In this document: piece after piece, positions 43,662-51,650 of the stretch | How positions within the stretch are numbered: position 1 is the stretch's first letter | How the letters are laid out: every line of letters starts with the position of its first letter | Origin: Winogradskyella thalassocola | Lineage (GTDB): Bacteria > Bacteroidota > Bacteroidia > Flavobacteriales > Flavobacteriaceae | Direction of reading: 5' to 3' | DNA: 64,000 bases | Assembly: GCF_900099995.1 (NCBI RefSeq) | Contig: NZ_FNCZ01000001.1 | Location: 434,001 to 498,000 of the forward strand | Translations under genes and position numbers: made by a program | Notes under the pieces: generated by a model | Database searches by the model: none | The model's input: the letters and a program-made list of their open reading frames with translations, nothing else | What the model was told of the DNA's origin: nothing

Positions 43662-45155
43662 ATGGAATTACTAAAAAAAGACAATTACTATCATATTTAT
43701 AATCGTGGTATCAATAGTGAAACTGTTTTTCAAGACGACAACAATATGTCTTATTTTCTCAAACTTGTTGAGAAATACCTAATTCCAAAAGTTAACATTC
43801 TAGCTTACTGTTTACTCAATAATCATTTTCATTTTGCTATTGAAGTCACAACAGACACCAAAGAAGTTAATCAAGCTTTTTCAAATTTATTTAATGCCTA
43901 TACCAAAGCTTACAACAAGCAGAATTATAGAACAGGGGCTTTATTTGAAAGACCATTTAAAAGAAAGCACATTAAAGATGAAAATTATTTAAAACAACTC
44001 ATTTTATACATACATAGAAATCCAGAAAATCATAATATTGTTGAAGATTTCAAATCTTATGAGTTTTCCTCTTTTAAATTATACAGTACTGAAAATACTA
44101 CATTAATTAGCGAGAAAAAGCCATATATTATTGGGCTTTTTGATGCCTTAAAGAACTTCAATATAACACATAACAATAATACACCGAACGAATTAAATAT
44201 GGAATACGATGATTCTAGACCTGCTGGGTTTGAAAAACCCGCTAGGTCTTCAATGAAAGACCAATTCTTCAAATACATACACCAATTACAAGACACTATT
44301 ACCTCTAAACTAAAGGAAATAGACGGCAAGGCTAAATTCCAAGAAGACCTTTGGGACCGACCAGAAGGAGGCGGAGGAAGAACACGCGTTATTGAAAACG
44401 GTGCTGTTTTTGAAAAAGGTGGTGTAAACATATCTGGTGTTCATGGAAAATTACCCGACAGCATGCAGAAATATTTTGGTGTAGAGGATGCCGATTTTTT
44501 TGCTTGTGGATTAAGCTTAGTCTTACATCCTAAAAATCCAATGGTACCAACCGTACACGCCAACTGGCGCTATTTTGAAATGTATGATAACGAAGGAAAT
44601 ATTGTAGACCAATGGTTTGGTGGTGGACAAGATTTAACGCCTTACTATTTGTTTGAAGACGATGCGAAACACTTCCATCAAACTTGCAAAACGGCTTGCG
44701 ACAAACACAACCCAGAGTTTTATGCTAAATACAAAGCGCGTTGCGATGAATATTTTTATAACGCACACCGTAATGAAGGTCGTGGTATTGGCGGTTTATT
44801 CTTTGATTATTGCAAAGCTACAGACGAGATGAGTATGCAAAACTGGTACGATTTTGTAACCGAAGTTGGCGATAGTTTCTTAGAAGCGTATGTTCCTATT
44901 GTTGAAAAACGAAAAGATTTAGACTACACCAAAGCGCAACGTGACTGGCAAGAAATTAGAAGAGGACGTTACGTAGAATTCAATCTCGTACACGATAAAG
45001 GCACCTTATTCGGATTAAAAACCAATGGTCGTATAGAAAGTATTCTCATGAGCTTACCGCCACATGTGCAATGGGTGTACGACCACCAGCCAGAAGCTGG
45101 AAGCGAAGAAGAAAAACTAATTAAAGTGTTACAAAACCCTGTAGATTGGGCTTAA
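43662..45155 (+). CDS. hemF: RAYT transposase-HemF coproporphyrinogen III oxidase in-frame fusion
   Basis: One 497-codon frame. Residues 1-185 are a REP-associated tyrosine transposase: YYHIYNRGIN, the HUH motif in LLNNHFHFAIE (His55, His57) and the catalytic tyrosine Tyr116 in LILYIHRNPENHN. Residues 186-196 are translated from a REP-like palindrome. Met198 (ATG 44253) starts a complete HemF of 300 residues: FQEDLWDRPEGGGGRTRVIENGAVFEKGGVNIS, HANWRYFEMYD, GGQDLTPYYLF and RRGRYVEFNLVHDKGTLFGLKTNGRIESILMSLPP. HemF decarboxylates coproporphyrinogen III with O2. Translation may begin at 44253, at 43662, or both; the RAYT part lacks its own stop codon. Confidence 0.9.
   Translation: MELLKKDNYYHIYNRGINSETVFQDDNNMSYFLKLVEKYLIPKVNILAYCLLNNHFHFAIEVTTDTKEVNQAFSNLFNAYTKAYNKQNYRTGALFERPFKRKHIKDENYLKQLILYIHRNPENHNIVEDFKSYEFSSFKLYSTENTTLISEKKPYIIGLFDALKNFNITHNNNTPNELNMEYDDSRPAGFEKPARSSMKDQFFKYIHQLQDTITSKLKEIDGKAKFQEDLWDRPEGGGGRTRVIENGAVFEKGGVNISGVHGKLPDSMQKYFGVEDADFFACGLSLVLHPKNPMVPTVHANWRYFEMYDNEGNIVDQWFGGGQDLTPYYLFEDDAKHFHQTCKTACDKHNPEFYAKYKARCDEYFYNAHRNEGRGIGGLFFDYCKATDEMSMQNWYDFVTEVGDSFLEAYVPIVEKRKDLDYTKAQRDWQEIRRGRYVEFNLVHDKGTLFGLKTNGRIESILMSLPPHVQWVYDHQPEAGSEEEKLIKVLQNPVDWA
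44217..44249. repeat. REP-like palindrome, family B (copy 2, translated in the fusion)
   Basis: AGACCTGCTGGGTTTG and AAAACCCGCTAGGTCT form an imperfect 33-base stem-loop. Its length is exactly 11 codons with no stop in this frame, so it links the transposase and HemF. It ends 3 bases before the HemF ATG and could hide that start in the mRNA. Confidence 0.8.
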
Positions 45156-45170
45156 TTTAAACAGACCTTC

Positions 45171-45203
45171 AGACCTGCTAGGTTTTTAAAACCTAGCAGG
45201 TCT
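45171..45203. repeat. REP-like palindrome, family B (copy 3)
   Basis: AGACCTGCTAGGTTTT, one T, AAAACCTAGCAGGTCT: perfect 16-base arms, the most regular copy. It lies 15 bases after the hemF stop and 16 bases before the next ATG. Confidence 0.9.
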
Positions 45204-45219
45204 CTAAAAAATAGCAACA

Positions 45220-45606
45220 ATGAATTGCCACTGCGGAACTACCAAAACCTACCAGGACTGCTGTGAAGTATTTCATCGCAACAACGGAAAAACAGAAACC
45301 GCCGAACAACTTATGCGTTCTAGATATTCCGCTTTTGTCATTGCCGATGGCGATTATTTAATGGCAACGCATCACAGCTCTACACGACCAACAAAAGAGA
45401 AAAAAGCGATTGTAAAATGGGCAAAATCTGTTCAATGGATACGACTTGAGGTTTTAGAAACCACAAAAGGAACTGAGAACGATACAGAAGGCACGGTAAC
45501 CTTTAATGCTTACTTTTTTGAAAATGGAAACGTAGATGTTATTCATGAAAAATCAGCTTTTGTAAAAGAGAATGAGCAATGGTTTTACTTAGGCTTGAGT
45601 CGATAG
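45220..45606 (+). CDS. YchJ family metal-binding protein
   Basis: A 128-residue protein of the YchJ family. The N-terminal zinc-binding SEC-C-like motif CHCGTTKTYQDCCEVFH (residues 3-19) is followed by AEQLMRSRYSAFVIADGDYLMATHHSSTRP, the family core. It then has an NTF2-like fold ending with HEKSAFVKENEQWFYLGLSR. Family role is not well established. It lies between two family B palindromes in the hem cluster. Confidence 0.92.
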   Translation: MNCHCGTTKTYQDCCEVFHRNNGKTETAEQLMRSRYSAFVIADGDYLMATHHSSTRPTKEKKAIVKWAKSVQWIRLEVLETTKGTENDTEGTVTFNAYFFENGNVDVIHEKSAFVKENEQWFYLGLSR

Positions 45607-45621
45607 CAAAAACTCAAACCT

Positions 45622-45653
45622 GACCTAGCAGGTTTTAAAAACCTTGCAGGTCT
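45622..45653. repeat. REP-like palindrome, family B (copy 4, inverted)
   Basis: GACCTAGCAGGTTTT and AAAACCTTGCAGGTCT: the same imperfect stem as copy 1 in the opposite orientation, 15 bases after the YchJ-like stop codon. It also precedes the 3' end of the converging gene at 45660. Confidence 0.85.
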
Positions 45654-45659
45654 AACTTA

Positions 45660-46505
45660 TCACTTCCAAACCATAACCTCTTTGGTTACTTCCTTAAAAG
45701 CATTATACACATGAAACAATCGCGCTTTTAAAAGCAGTTTTCGGCCTTCCACGCTTCGTGTGAAAACCAGTTTGTTTTTGCCTAAATACTGTTTCCAATG
45801 TTTTTGAAACACTAAGGCATTTTCTTTTTTATCACCAAACAATTCCGGAACTGGATAGAAATTTTCAACATCTAATCGCTTTCTGAAAAAATTCGTCTTT
45901 ACAATTAAATATCTTGGCGATTCTATAGGTTCTAAAAGCTCAGTCAACGCTTTTGCGAATAGCGAATTTTCAAGCGCATTAGCACCAACCAAATTACAAA
46001 CCACATCGCCTTTTCCTAATACATAAGAATTCACGTTTATACTAGCTCTACCCGAAGTGATATAACCCAATTCATCTAAAGTATCTAAAATGGCTAATCC
46101 CATTTTTCCAATTTTCTTATACAAATAACCATGACGAATGTAGAGTTTTGCAGCTTTCCACAGTTTATAGCCAAACACACCTATAAAGGCCGCTAAAAGC
46201 GCATATATAAAATAAAAAACACCACGTTGTAAGATGAGATGAAAACTTTGAGCAACAAACTCCACATAAAATAGCATCATGGTAAATAACAATTCGACTA
46301 TAAAAAAGCGAAGCACATCAAAATAATAAATCTGTTTTTGAGCTTTAAAAGGACGTTTTCCTGAATGTAAAATCTTGACTTCTTTGGTTAGTTTTGTGCC
46401 TTTTCCGATGGCATTATTCCATTTTTCGGTGATGAGAATTCGTTTTGTAGCACGATTTATAGTGTCATCGTTCAAGGCTTCAATAGATTCTACATTAATT
46501 TTCAT
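45660..46505 (-). CDS. Membrane protein coupled to a helicase, unknown
   Basis: A 281-residue protein with two membrane helices in the middle (about 67-90 and 97-117: VLRFFIVELLFTMMLFYVEF, VFYFIYALLAAFIGVFGYKLW). The soluble C-terminal part includes GLAILDTLDELGYITSGRASINV and a second conserved-looking YPVPELFGDKKENALVFQKHWK segment. Its start overlaps the end of the helicase gene by 11 bases; removing one A from the AAAA run in the overlap would fuse both into one protein of about 880 residues. No family name can be given with confidence. Confidence 0.75.
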   Translation of the reverse strand: MKINVESIEALNDDTINRATKRILITEKWNNAIGKGTKLTKEVKILHSGKRPFKAQKQIYYFDVLRFFIVELLFTMMLFYVEFVAQSFHLILQRGVFYFIYALLAAFIGVFGYKLWKAAKLYIRHGYLYKKIGKMGLAILDTLDELGYITSGRASINVNSYVLGKGDVVCNLVGANALENSLFAKALTELLEPIESPRYLIVKTNFFRKRLDVENFYPVPELFGDKKENALVFQKHWKQYLGKNKLVFTRSVEGRKLLLKARLFHVYNAFKEVTKEVMVWK

Positions 46506-48297
46506 CTGGAATATTTAAGCGTTCAAAACCATTAGAAATAAACGAAATTGTACTGTTAGTAACACCTACAAAAGCTTCAAAACGGCGCTTTAAAGTATCG
46601 ACTTCCTTTCCGCCATCTAAATCTGTTGGGTCCACGCAGGCCAAATGCCAAATGTTTCCGGTTTTGTTGGGTGAATTGGCATCTTTTCTGATTGCTCTTC
46701 CTCGCATTTGATTAGAAGACACAAAAGATCCTATAAAAGACGCTAGAATTAAACTGTTAATAGATGGTGCGTCCCAACCTTCACCTAACAAGGATTTTGT
46801 ACCAATGAGCACTTTAATGTGTCCCGATTCAAAAAGTTGAGTGATAATACTTACAATGGAAATTTTTGGCTTTCCTTTTGGACTCACCAACAAAAATGAC
46901 GCATCCATTTGTAATGGTGAAAATGAAAAATCACCCAATGTAGCAATCGTTTCAAAAGCAGTTAAAATAGATTGATGAATAATTACAATACTACCCGAAA
47001 GCACCGCTAATTCTTCAGGCTTATCACAAAAATGTCTTATATATTGAAAAATAGGAAGCACACCAATTTTATCGATGTCTTCTATTTCTTCAGTTTTGAT
47101 ATTTAAAAATTCTTTTCGAATATAATCTGTTAGAATCACGCATCTTAAATCTCGTTTTAAGCTTTCGCGTTCTGCCTTAACAATACTAACGATGCTTTTT
47201 AATTTACTTGGACTGTTAGATAAGGATTTGTAAAGCAGTTGTTCTCCAATAAAATCGACTGAATTTCGTTCAAAAACATGAAGCCGTCTTAGTCGTTTTT
47301 CTAAAGTTGAAACGTACTTTTCTTGCTCAATTAATTGTTCTCTGTCTGAAACTAAGATGTTCTGAAACAAAATACCAAGCCAATGTAAATTGAGTTTAGG
47401 AAACTGAATCAGTTCTTGTTTTTCAAAACCTAGAACTTCTAATTTTTGATGATCAATTTCAAAGCCACAGGCATACAAAAAGATAAGTATCGCAGAAAAA
47501 TATTCCGTATTTGAATAGAGTTCATCCAAATGCCAATTCGGGTTTTTATAAAAACGATGTTCAATTAAAAAGTTAATGAAGGTTTCATCCTTTAATAATT
47601 CATCTTTAAAATCGGCTATATTTCGTCTGTAATCGACGATAAAATTTATCTCTAAATCTTCGGGTTTTGAGAAATAGACAAAATCTTGATGCGGACTTAA
47701 ATCGCCTTCGCGCACCAAATCAGGAACCGCAATTTCATCATCAACCTCTCCACAAAGCGTAAAGTATTTAGACACCTCTGCTCTACTGCTATCGTAAGGT
47801 GGTGTTGCTGTGAGTGCCACGATATAGAACTCAGAATTCCGTTTTAAATCCATTAAGCAATTCCACCACGCATTTTTTAAATGATGGGCTTCGTCTAAAA
47901 CTAAGGTTTCAATATTATGGCTTATGAAGAATTGGTAATATTCGGTTTTATCTTCAAACATTTTATAAAAGGCATGAAGCGATTGATAGGTAGAAAACGT
48001 AACATCGCTTGGCGATTTAATATCGAATGAATAGGCTTTAAAATCACAATTTTCAGTAAAAAAGGATTGTAAGCGGTCTTCCCACTGATTTCTTATAGTC
48101 AATGTTGGAGCAATAACTAATGTTTTCTTTCCTAATTTTCTAACGATTTCTAATCCTAAGATGGTTTTCCCAGAACCTGGAGGTGCAATAACATGAAAAT
48201 GGTTATCCGCAATATGACTATTAAAATGCTTTAAAAGTTCAGCCTGATAACTTCTCCAAGGAAAAATAAATTCTAAATCATCTAAGGATTTGAGCAC
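46495..48297 (-). CDS. DEAD/DEAH-box (SF2) helicase
   Basis: A 600-residue SF2 helicase. Motif I is APPGSGKTILG (about residue 39), motif II VLDEAHHLK, motif III VALTATPP; the C-terminal RecA fold has KVLIGTKSLLGEGWDAPSINSLILAS and motif VI NQMRGRAIRKD. The order and spacing resemble the type III restriction/UvrB-like DEAH group (ResIII). No nuclease domain is visible. It lies on the minus strand between hemF and hemB genes and ends in a membrane-protein gene that overlaps it. A genome-defence role is possible but not shown. Confidence 0.9.
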   Translation of the reverse strand: MLKSLDDLEFIFPWRSYQAELLKHFNSHIADNHFHVIAPPGSGKTILGLEIVRKLGKKTLVIAPTLTIRNQWEDRLQSFFTENCDFKAYSFDIKSPSDVTFSTYQSLHAFYKMFEDKTEYYQFFISHNIETLVLDEAHHLKNAWWNCLMDLKRNSEFYIVALTATPPYDSSRAEVSKYFTLCGEVDDEIAVPDLVREGDLSPHQDFVYFSKPEDLEINFIVDYRRNIADFKDELLKDETFINFLIEHRFYKNPNWHLDELYSNTEYFSAILIFLYACGFEIDHQKLEVLGFEKQELIQFPKLNLHWLGILFQNILVSDREQLIEQEKYVSTLEKRLRRLHVFERNSVDFIGEQLLYKSLSNSPSKLKSIVSIVKAERESLKRDLRCVILTDYIRKEFLNIKTEEIEDIDKIGVLPIFQYIRHFCDKPEELAVLSGSIVIIHQSILTAFETIATLGDFSFSPLQMDASFLLVSPKGKPKISIVSIITQLFESGHIKVLIGTKSLLGEGWDAPSINSLILASFIGSFVSSNQMRGRAIRKDANSPNKTGNIWHLACVDPTDLDGGKEVDTLKRRFEAFVGVTNSTISFISNGFERLNIPDEN

Positions 48298-48362
48298 TCA
48301 GAAATGGGTTTTATTAGTTAACTTTGTGGTGATAAAAGTAATCATAATCCTCATACATTAAA

Positions 48363-48391
48363 ACCTGTCAGGTTTTAGAAACCTGACAGGT
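48363..48391. repeat. REP-like palindrome, family B (copy 5)
   Basis: ACCTGTCAGGTTT, TAG, AAACCTGACAGGT: perfect 13-base arms with a slightly different stem (TGTCA) from copies 1-4. It lies 15 bases before the hemB ATG. Confidence 0.85.
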
Positions 48392-48406
48392 CTAAAAGAT
48401 ATAATC

Positions 48407-49399
48407 ATGTTTCCATTACGAAGAAATAGAAGACTAAGAACTAACGCGGCTATTAGAAGTTTAGTTAGAGAAAACTACATTACACCAAATGATTTTTTAG
48501 TACCACTTTTTGTGGTTGAAGGCAAGGGCGTAAAAGATGAAATTCCGTCTATGCCCAACTATTTTAGGTACAGTTTAGATTTACTTGAAGGTGAAGTCAA
48601 AGAATTATGGAACTTAGGTTTAAAAGCGGTGTTACTCTTTGTAAAAGTTCCGGATAATTTAAAAGATAATAAAGGTACAGAGGCATTAAACCCAAATGGA
48701 TTGATGCAACGCGCTATTAAAACCGTAAAAAATGCTTGTCCGGATATGATAGTGATGACAGATGTTGCCCTAGACCCTTATTCTTCTGTTGGTCATGATG
48801 GTATTGTACAAAACGGGATGATTATTAATGACGAATCGGCCGAAGTGCTAGCAAAAATGGCCTTAACACACGCTCAAGCGGGTTCTGATTTTGTAGCACC
48901 TAGCGATATGAACGATGGAAGAACGTTACAAATTCGCCAATTATTAGAACAAGAAGGCTATAAAAACACTGGTATTATGGCTTATACTGCAAAATACGCG
49001 TCTTCGTTTTATGGTCCTTTTCGCGATGCTCTTGATTCTGCACCTGTGGATTTAGTGGATGTACCAAAAGACAAAAAAACCTACCAAATGGATTTTGGTA
49101 ACCGAATAGAAGCGGTTAGAGAAACTCTAATAGATATTGAGGAAGGTGCCGATATTGTTATGGTTAAACCAGGCCTTTCATATCTTGATATTTTAAGAGA
49201 TATTAAAAATGAAGTCAATGTGCCTGTGGCAGTTTATCAAGTCTCAGGCGAATACGCCATGATAAAAGCAGCAGCAGAAAAAGGTTGGCTTAATCACGAC
49301 CAAGTGATGCTAGAAACCACGATGGCTTTTAAGCGTGCTGGTGCTGATATTATTGCTAGTTATTTTGCTAAGGATGTGGTAAAGCTTATAAATGGATAA
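48407..49399 (+). CDS. hemB: Porphobilinogen synthase (delta-aminolevulinate dehydratase)
   Basis: A 330-residue enzyme that condenses two 5-aminolevulinates into porphobilinogen. Schiff-base lysine regions are MAYTAKYASSFYGPFRDA and MVKPGLSYLDI (both lysines present). The metal-binding segment reads TDVALDPYSSVGHDGIV, without the cysteine triad of zinc enzymes, so it looks like the magnesium-type class. It is separated from the hemA-F group by the opposite-strand helicase genes. Confidence 0.96.
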   Translation: MFPLRRNRRLRTNAAIRSLVRENYITPNDFLVPLFVVEGKGVKDEIPSMPNYFRYSLDLLEGEVKELWNLGLKAVLLFVKVPDNLKDNKGTEALNPNGLMQRAIKTVKNACPDMIVMTDVALDPYSSVGHDGIVQNGMIINDESAEVLAKMALTHAQAGSDFVAPSDMNDGRTLQIRQLLEQEGYKNTGIMAYTAKYASSFYGPFRDALDSAPVDLVDVPKDKKTYQMDFGNRIEAVRETLIDIEEGADIVMVKPGLSYLDILRDIKNEVNVPVAVYQVSGEYAMIKAAAEKGWLNHDQVMLETTMAFKRAGADIIASYFAKDVVKLING

Positions 49400-49523
49400 C
49401 GAAATAAATTAAGTCTAAAACGAATGATTTCGAATATCAACCAAGAAACTGTTAAAAATGTTATAGGTATATATCCAAGTATTATTTACTGCACTTGTAA
49501 AAGCTGCTAAAGTAAAATAAGCC

Positions 49524-50417
49524 ATGAACAAGAATTGGAAAATACCATTAGCATTTATAATTTTGGCTTTATGTTTTAGTTGTAAAGATGAAAATAAATC
49601 AAGAATCGAAGAATTATCCGATTTTGAAATTCACTCTAATGAAGATTCTTTAAACATTAGAAATAATGAATTTGCGAACTATCCTATTGATGAAATTCAT
49701 TCAAACTTTAAAACAACATATAAAGACTCTTTAGATTTGCTTCGTTTTTGGAGAAAATCAGCCTTTTCAACATTAGATACCATAAATGCTGACTTTTCAA
49801 GTTTGAAGATCAAAAAATTATTATCCGATTATTCTGACGGAGATAAGGGTATCACTCTAGGTAGAGTTTATACCTCGCCAGATAACCTGTTTAAAATAGT
49901 TATTGGACGTGGAGAATCTTGTGGTGCATACTGCAATCCTTATTGGATTTCCGAAATTGTATTCGCAAATGGACAAATCATAAATGACTTAAATTTTAAA
50001 GATATTGAGAACATTTATCTAATGCCTGATGGAAAATATCTAATAAAGGAAAAAAGCTTTGGCAGACCAGCAGCTGTTTATTCTGAAACAACAACATCGG
50101 CGACTCTAATATCATTTGAAGGGAATACTATAAATTATCACCGATTCAATTATAATTACCCGAAATACAACGAGATTCAAAACGACAGTATTTATAATCC
50201 AAGCGGAAAACTTTCCTTGTCTCAAGAACATTTTATTGAAACAACGCAATATCTAACTTTTAACAACAGCTCTAAAAAACTCTCATATGGCTATGCCACA
50301 GATTTTTCATATTGCTGTCAGATTGATTCAATATATGCTTATACAGGTGAATTTGAATATAAAAATGGGGAATTTGTGCACTTAACTGAACAAAAAAAAT
50401 ATATAAAAGTAGATTAA
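49524..50417 (+). CDS. Lipoprotein, unknown function
   Basis: A 297-residue predicted lipoprotein: signal peptide with lipobox (LCFSC, Cys19) and then KDENKSRIEELSDFEIHSNED. The mature part has a GRVYTSPDNLFKIVIGRGESCGAYCNPYWIS segment with a Cys pair that may form a disulphide. The rest is beta-rich and ends with a lysine-rich QKKYIKVD. No family is recognised. It is followed by a decayed barrel gene. Confidence 0.7.
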   Translation: MNKNWKIPLAFIILALCFSCKDENKSRIEELSDFEIHSNEDSLNIRNNEFANYPIDEIHSNFKTTYKDSLDLLRFWRKSAFSTLDTINADFSSLKIKKLLSDYSDGDKGITLGRVYTSPDNLFKIVIGRGESCGAYCNPYWISEIVFANGQIINDLNFKDIENIYLMPDGKYLIKEKSFGRPAAVYSETTTSATLISFEGNTINYHRFNYNYPKYNEIQNDSIYNPSGKLSLSQEHFIETTQYLTFNNSSKKLSYGYATDFSYCCQIDSIYAYTGEFEYKNGEFVHLTEQKKYIKVD

Positions 50418-50460
50418 TTGTTGTCTAAATGGATAATATTCACTCACTAGAAAACTCAAT

Positions 50461-50988
50461 ATGTTCCGTTTTTCGCAAGAACCACTCAAAATGATGTTGT
50501 TTCTGGTACAACAGGAGATATTCCTACAGAAGGAGAAGCTGTTAATTCGAAGGAGGCTCAGATGCAAGTTTTTAAACAGGTGATGGCGAATTCAATCAAC
50601 TGATACAGCTAAATTAAGATAAATCATTCAACATTTATAATCAGCCGTTTTATGGTAAAGCGTATTTAGGTTTTAGCAATAGAACGAATGATTTTTCAGA
50701 TCAAACCACAAGAGTAATAAAGTTTGGAACACCGTTAATTTAAAAAAATATTGGTGAATAGGAAGACAAAATACAACCCAATCCCTGCATAACGGCAATC
50801 TAAATGCTCAGAATTCTCAGGGCAGTATATTTGCTAATAATATTGAATATCTAGGTATCGGAGGAGAAGCCTCTTATTATATAACTAAAAAATTAGGAGT
50901 CTCATTAAATTATAGCTCACTTTTAAGTGGAAGAATTAGTGCCGCTAATCCATCAATTAGTGCAAGAGTATTTTTAGACATCAAATAG
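50461..50988 (+). pseudogene. Decayed outer-membrane beta-barrel protein gene
   Basis: No intact frame is left, but three protein-like fragments succeed each other on the plus strand in different frames: NDVVSGTTGDIPTEGEAVN (from about 50490), EGGSDASF then TGDGEFNQLIQLN, and then FYGKAYLGFSNRTNDFSDQT followed by stops. The last fragment, NAQNSQGSIFANNIEYLGIGGEASY to ISARVFLDIK with a stop at 50986-50988, is the clean barrel C-terminus ending in a charged tail. The pattern is that of flavobacterial outer-membrane proteins whose strands end in aromatic or aliphatic residues. Several frameshifts and stops show it is inactive. The rest of 50418-51205 is non-coding. Confidence 0.75.
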
Positions 50989-51205
50989 AAAAACACGTCA
51001 AACTCACATTAGAGTATCCCTTTTAATTACGCCCAAAATGTCGTAATTATTTTGAATACATAAAGCTAGTAATAGATGCTATTTTTGAAAAACATACTAT
51101 AAACCCTCTTATCAAACCTTCATTGTTGATTACTAATCAAATTAATTTTACTATATTTAGTTTCGAATCAATCGAATAATAAACAAATTAATTTCGAAAT
51201 TAAGA

Positions 51206-51613
51206 ATGGACGACATTGACGAGAAAATTATAAAAATGTTAAGTGCCAATGCACGTGAATCTTTTGCTACCATCGGAAAATCTGTAGATTTATCTGCTCC
51301 TGCTGTTGGTAAGCGCGTGAAACAATTAGAAGAAAAAGGATTTATTTTAGGCTATTCACTTCGCGTTAATCATGAAAAATTCGGAGTCAATGTTAAGGCT
51401 TATATCAATCTGAAAATTCATCGATCTAGTACTTTAAGAACCGCCTACAATCAAATTAAATACTTAGATGATGTACAACGTTGCGATCGCATTACAGGAG
51501 AAGATAGTTTGTGTATTTTAGCTTATTTTAAAAGCAACAAAGATTTGGTGACTTTTTTAGAACGCATTTCCCAATATGGAGTTCCAAATACAAGTATCAT
51601 TTTAGAAAGTTAG
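51206..51613 (+). CDS. Lrp/AsnC family transcriptional regulator
   Basis: A 135-residue regulator. The N-terminal helix-turn-helix reads DDIDEKIIKMLSANARESFATIGKSVDLSAPAVGKRVKQLEEKGFI (about 2-50), and the C-terminal RAM domain (about 65-135) has INLKIH, YLDDVQRCDRITGEDSLCILAYF and ERISQYGVPNTSIILES. Lrp/AsnC proteins form octamers that sense amino acids. No operon partner is seen; it is convergent with a GLPGLI gene. Confidence 0.93.
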   Translation: MDDIDEKIIKMLSANARESFATIGKSVDLSAPAVGKRVKQLEEKGFILGYSLRVNHEKFGVNVKAYINLKIHRSSTLRTAYNQIKYLDDVQRCDRITGEDSLCILAYFKSNKDLVTFLERISQYGVPNTSIILES

Positions 51614-51650
51614 TACCATCTAAATATTGTTGATTTCCTCCTCTAATGAT

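Larger units (their letters stand above)
43594..44249 (+). mobile_element. RAYT/REP module inserted before hemF
   Basis: A RAYT coding region (43662-44216) with a REP-like palindrome on each side (43594-43624 and 44217-44249). This is the layout of REP-associated tyrosine transposase units. It separates the GNAT gene from hemF and the right palindrome is in frame with both coding regions. Mobility today is not known. Confidence 0.75.

Noticed and set aside
44057..44431. Minus-strand 124-residue ORF across the RAYT-HemF joint
   Set aside because: It is antisense to conserved HemF and RAYT sequence and contains no recognised motif.
43594..48391. The recurring palindromes as a CRISPR array
   Set aside because: Copies are far apart, separated by genes, without regular spacers, and occur in both orientations.
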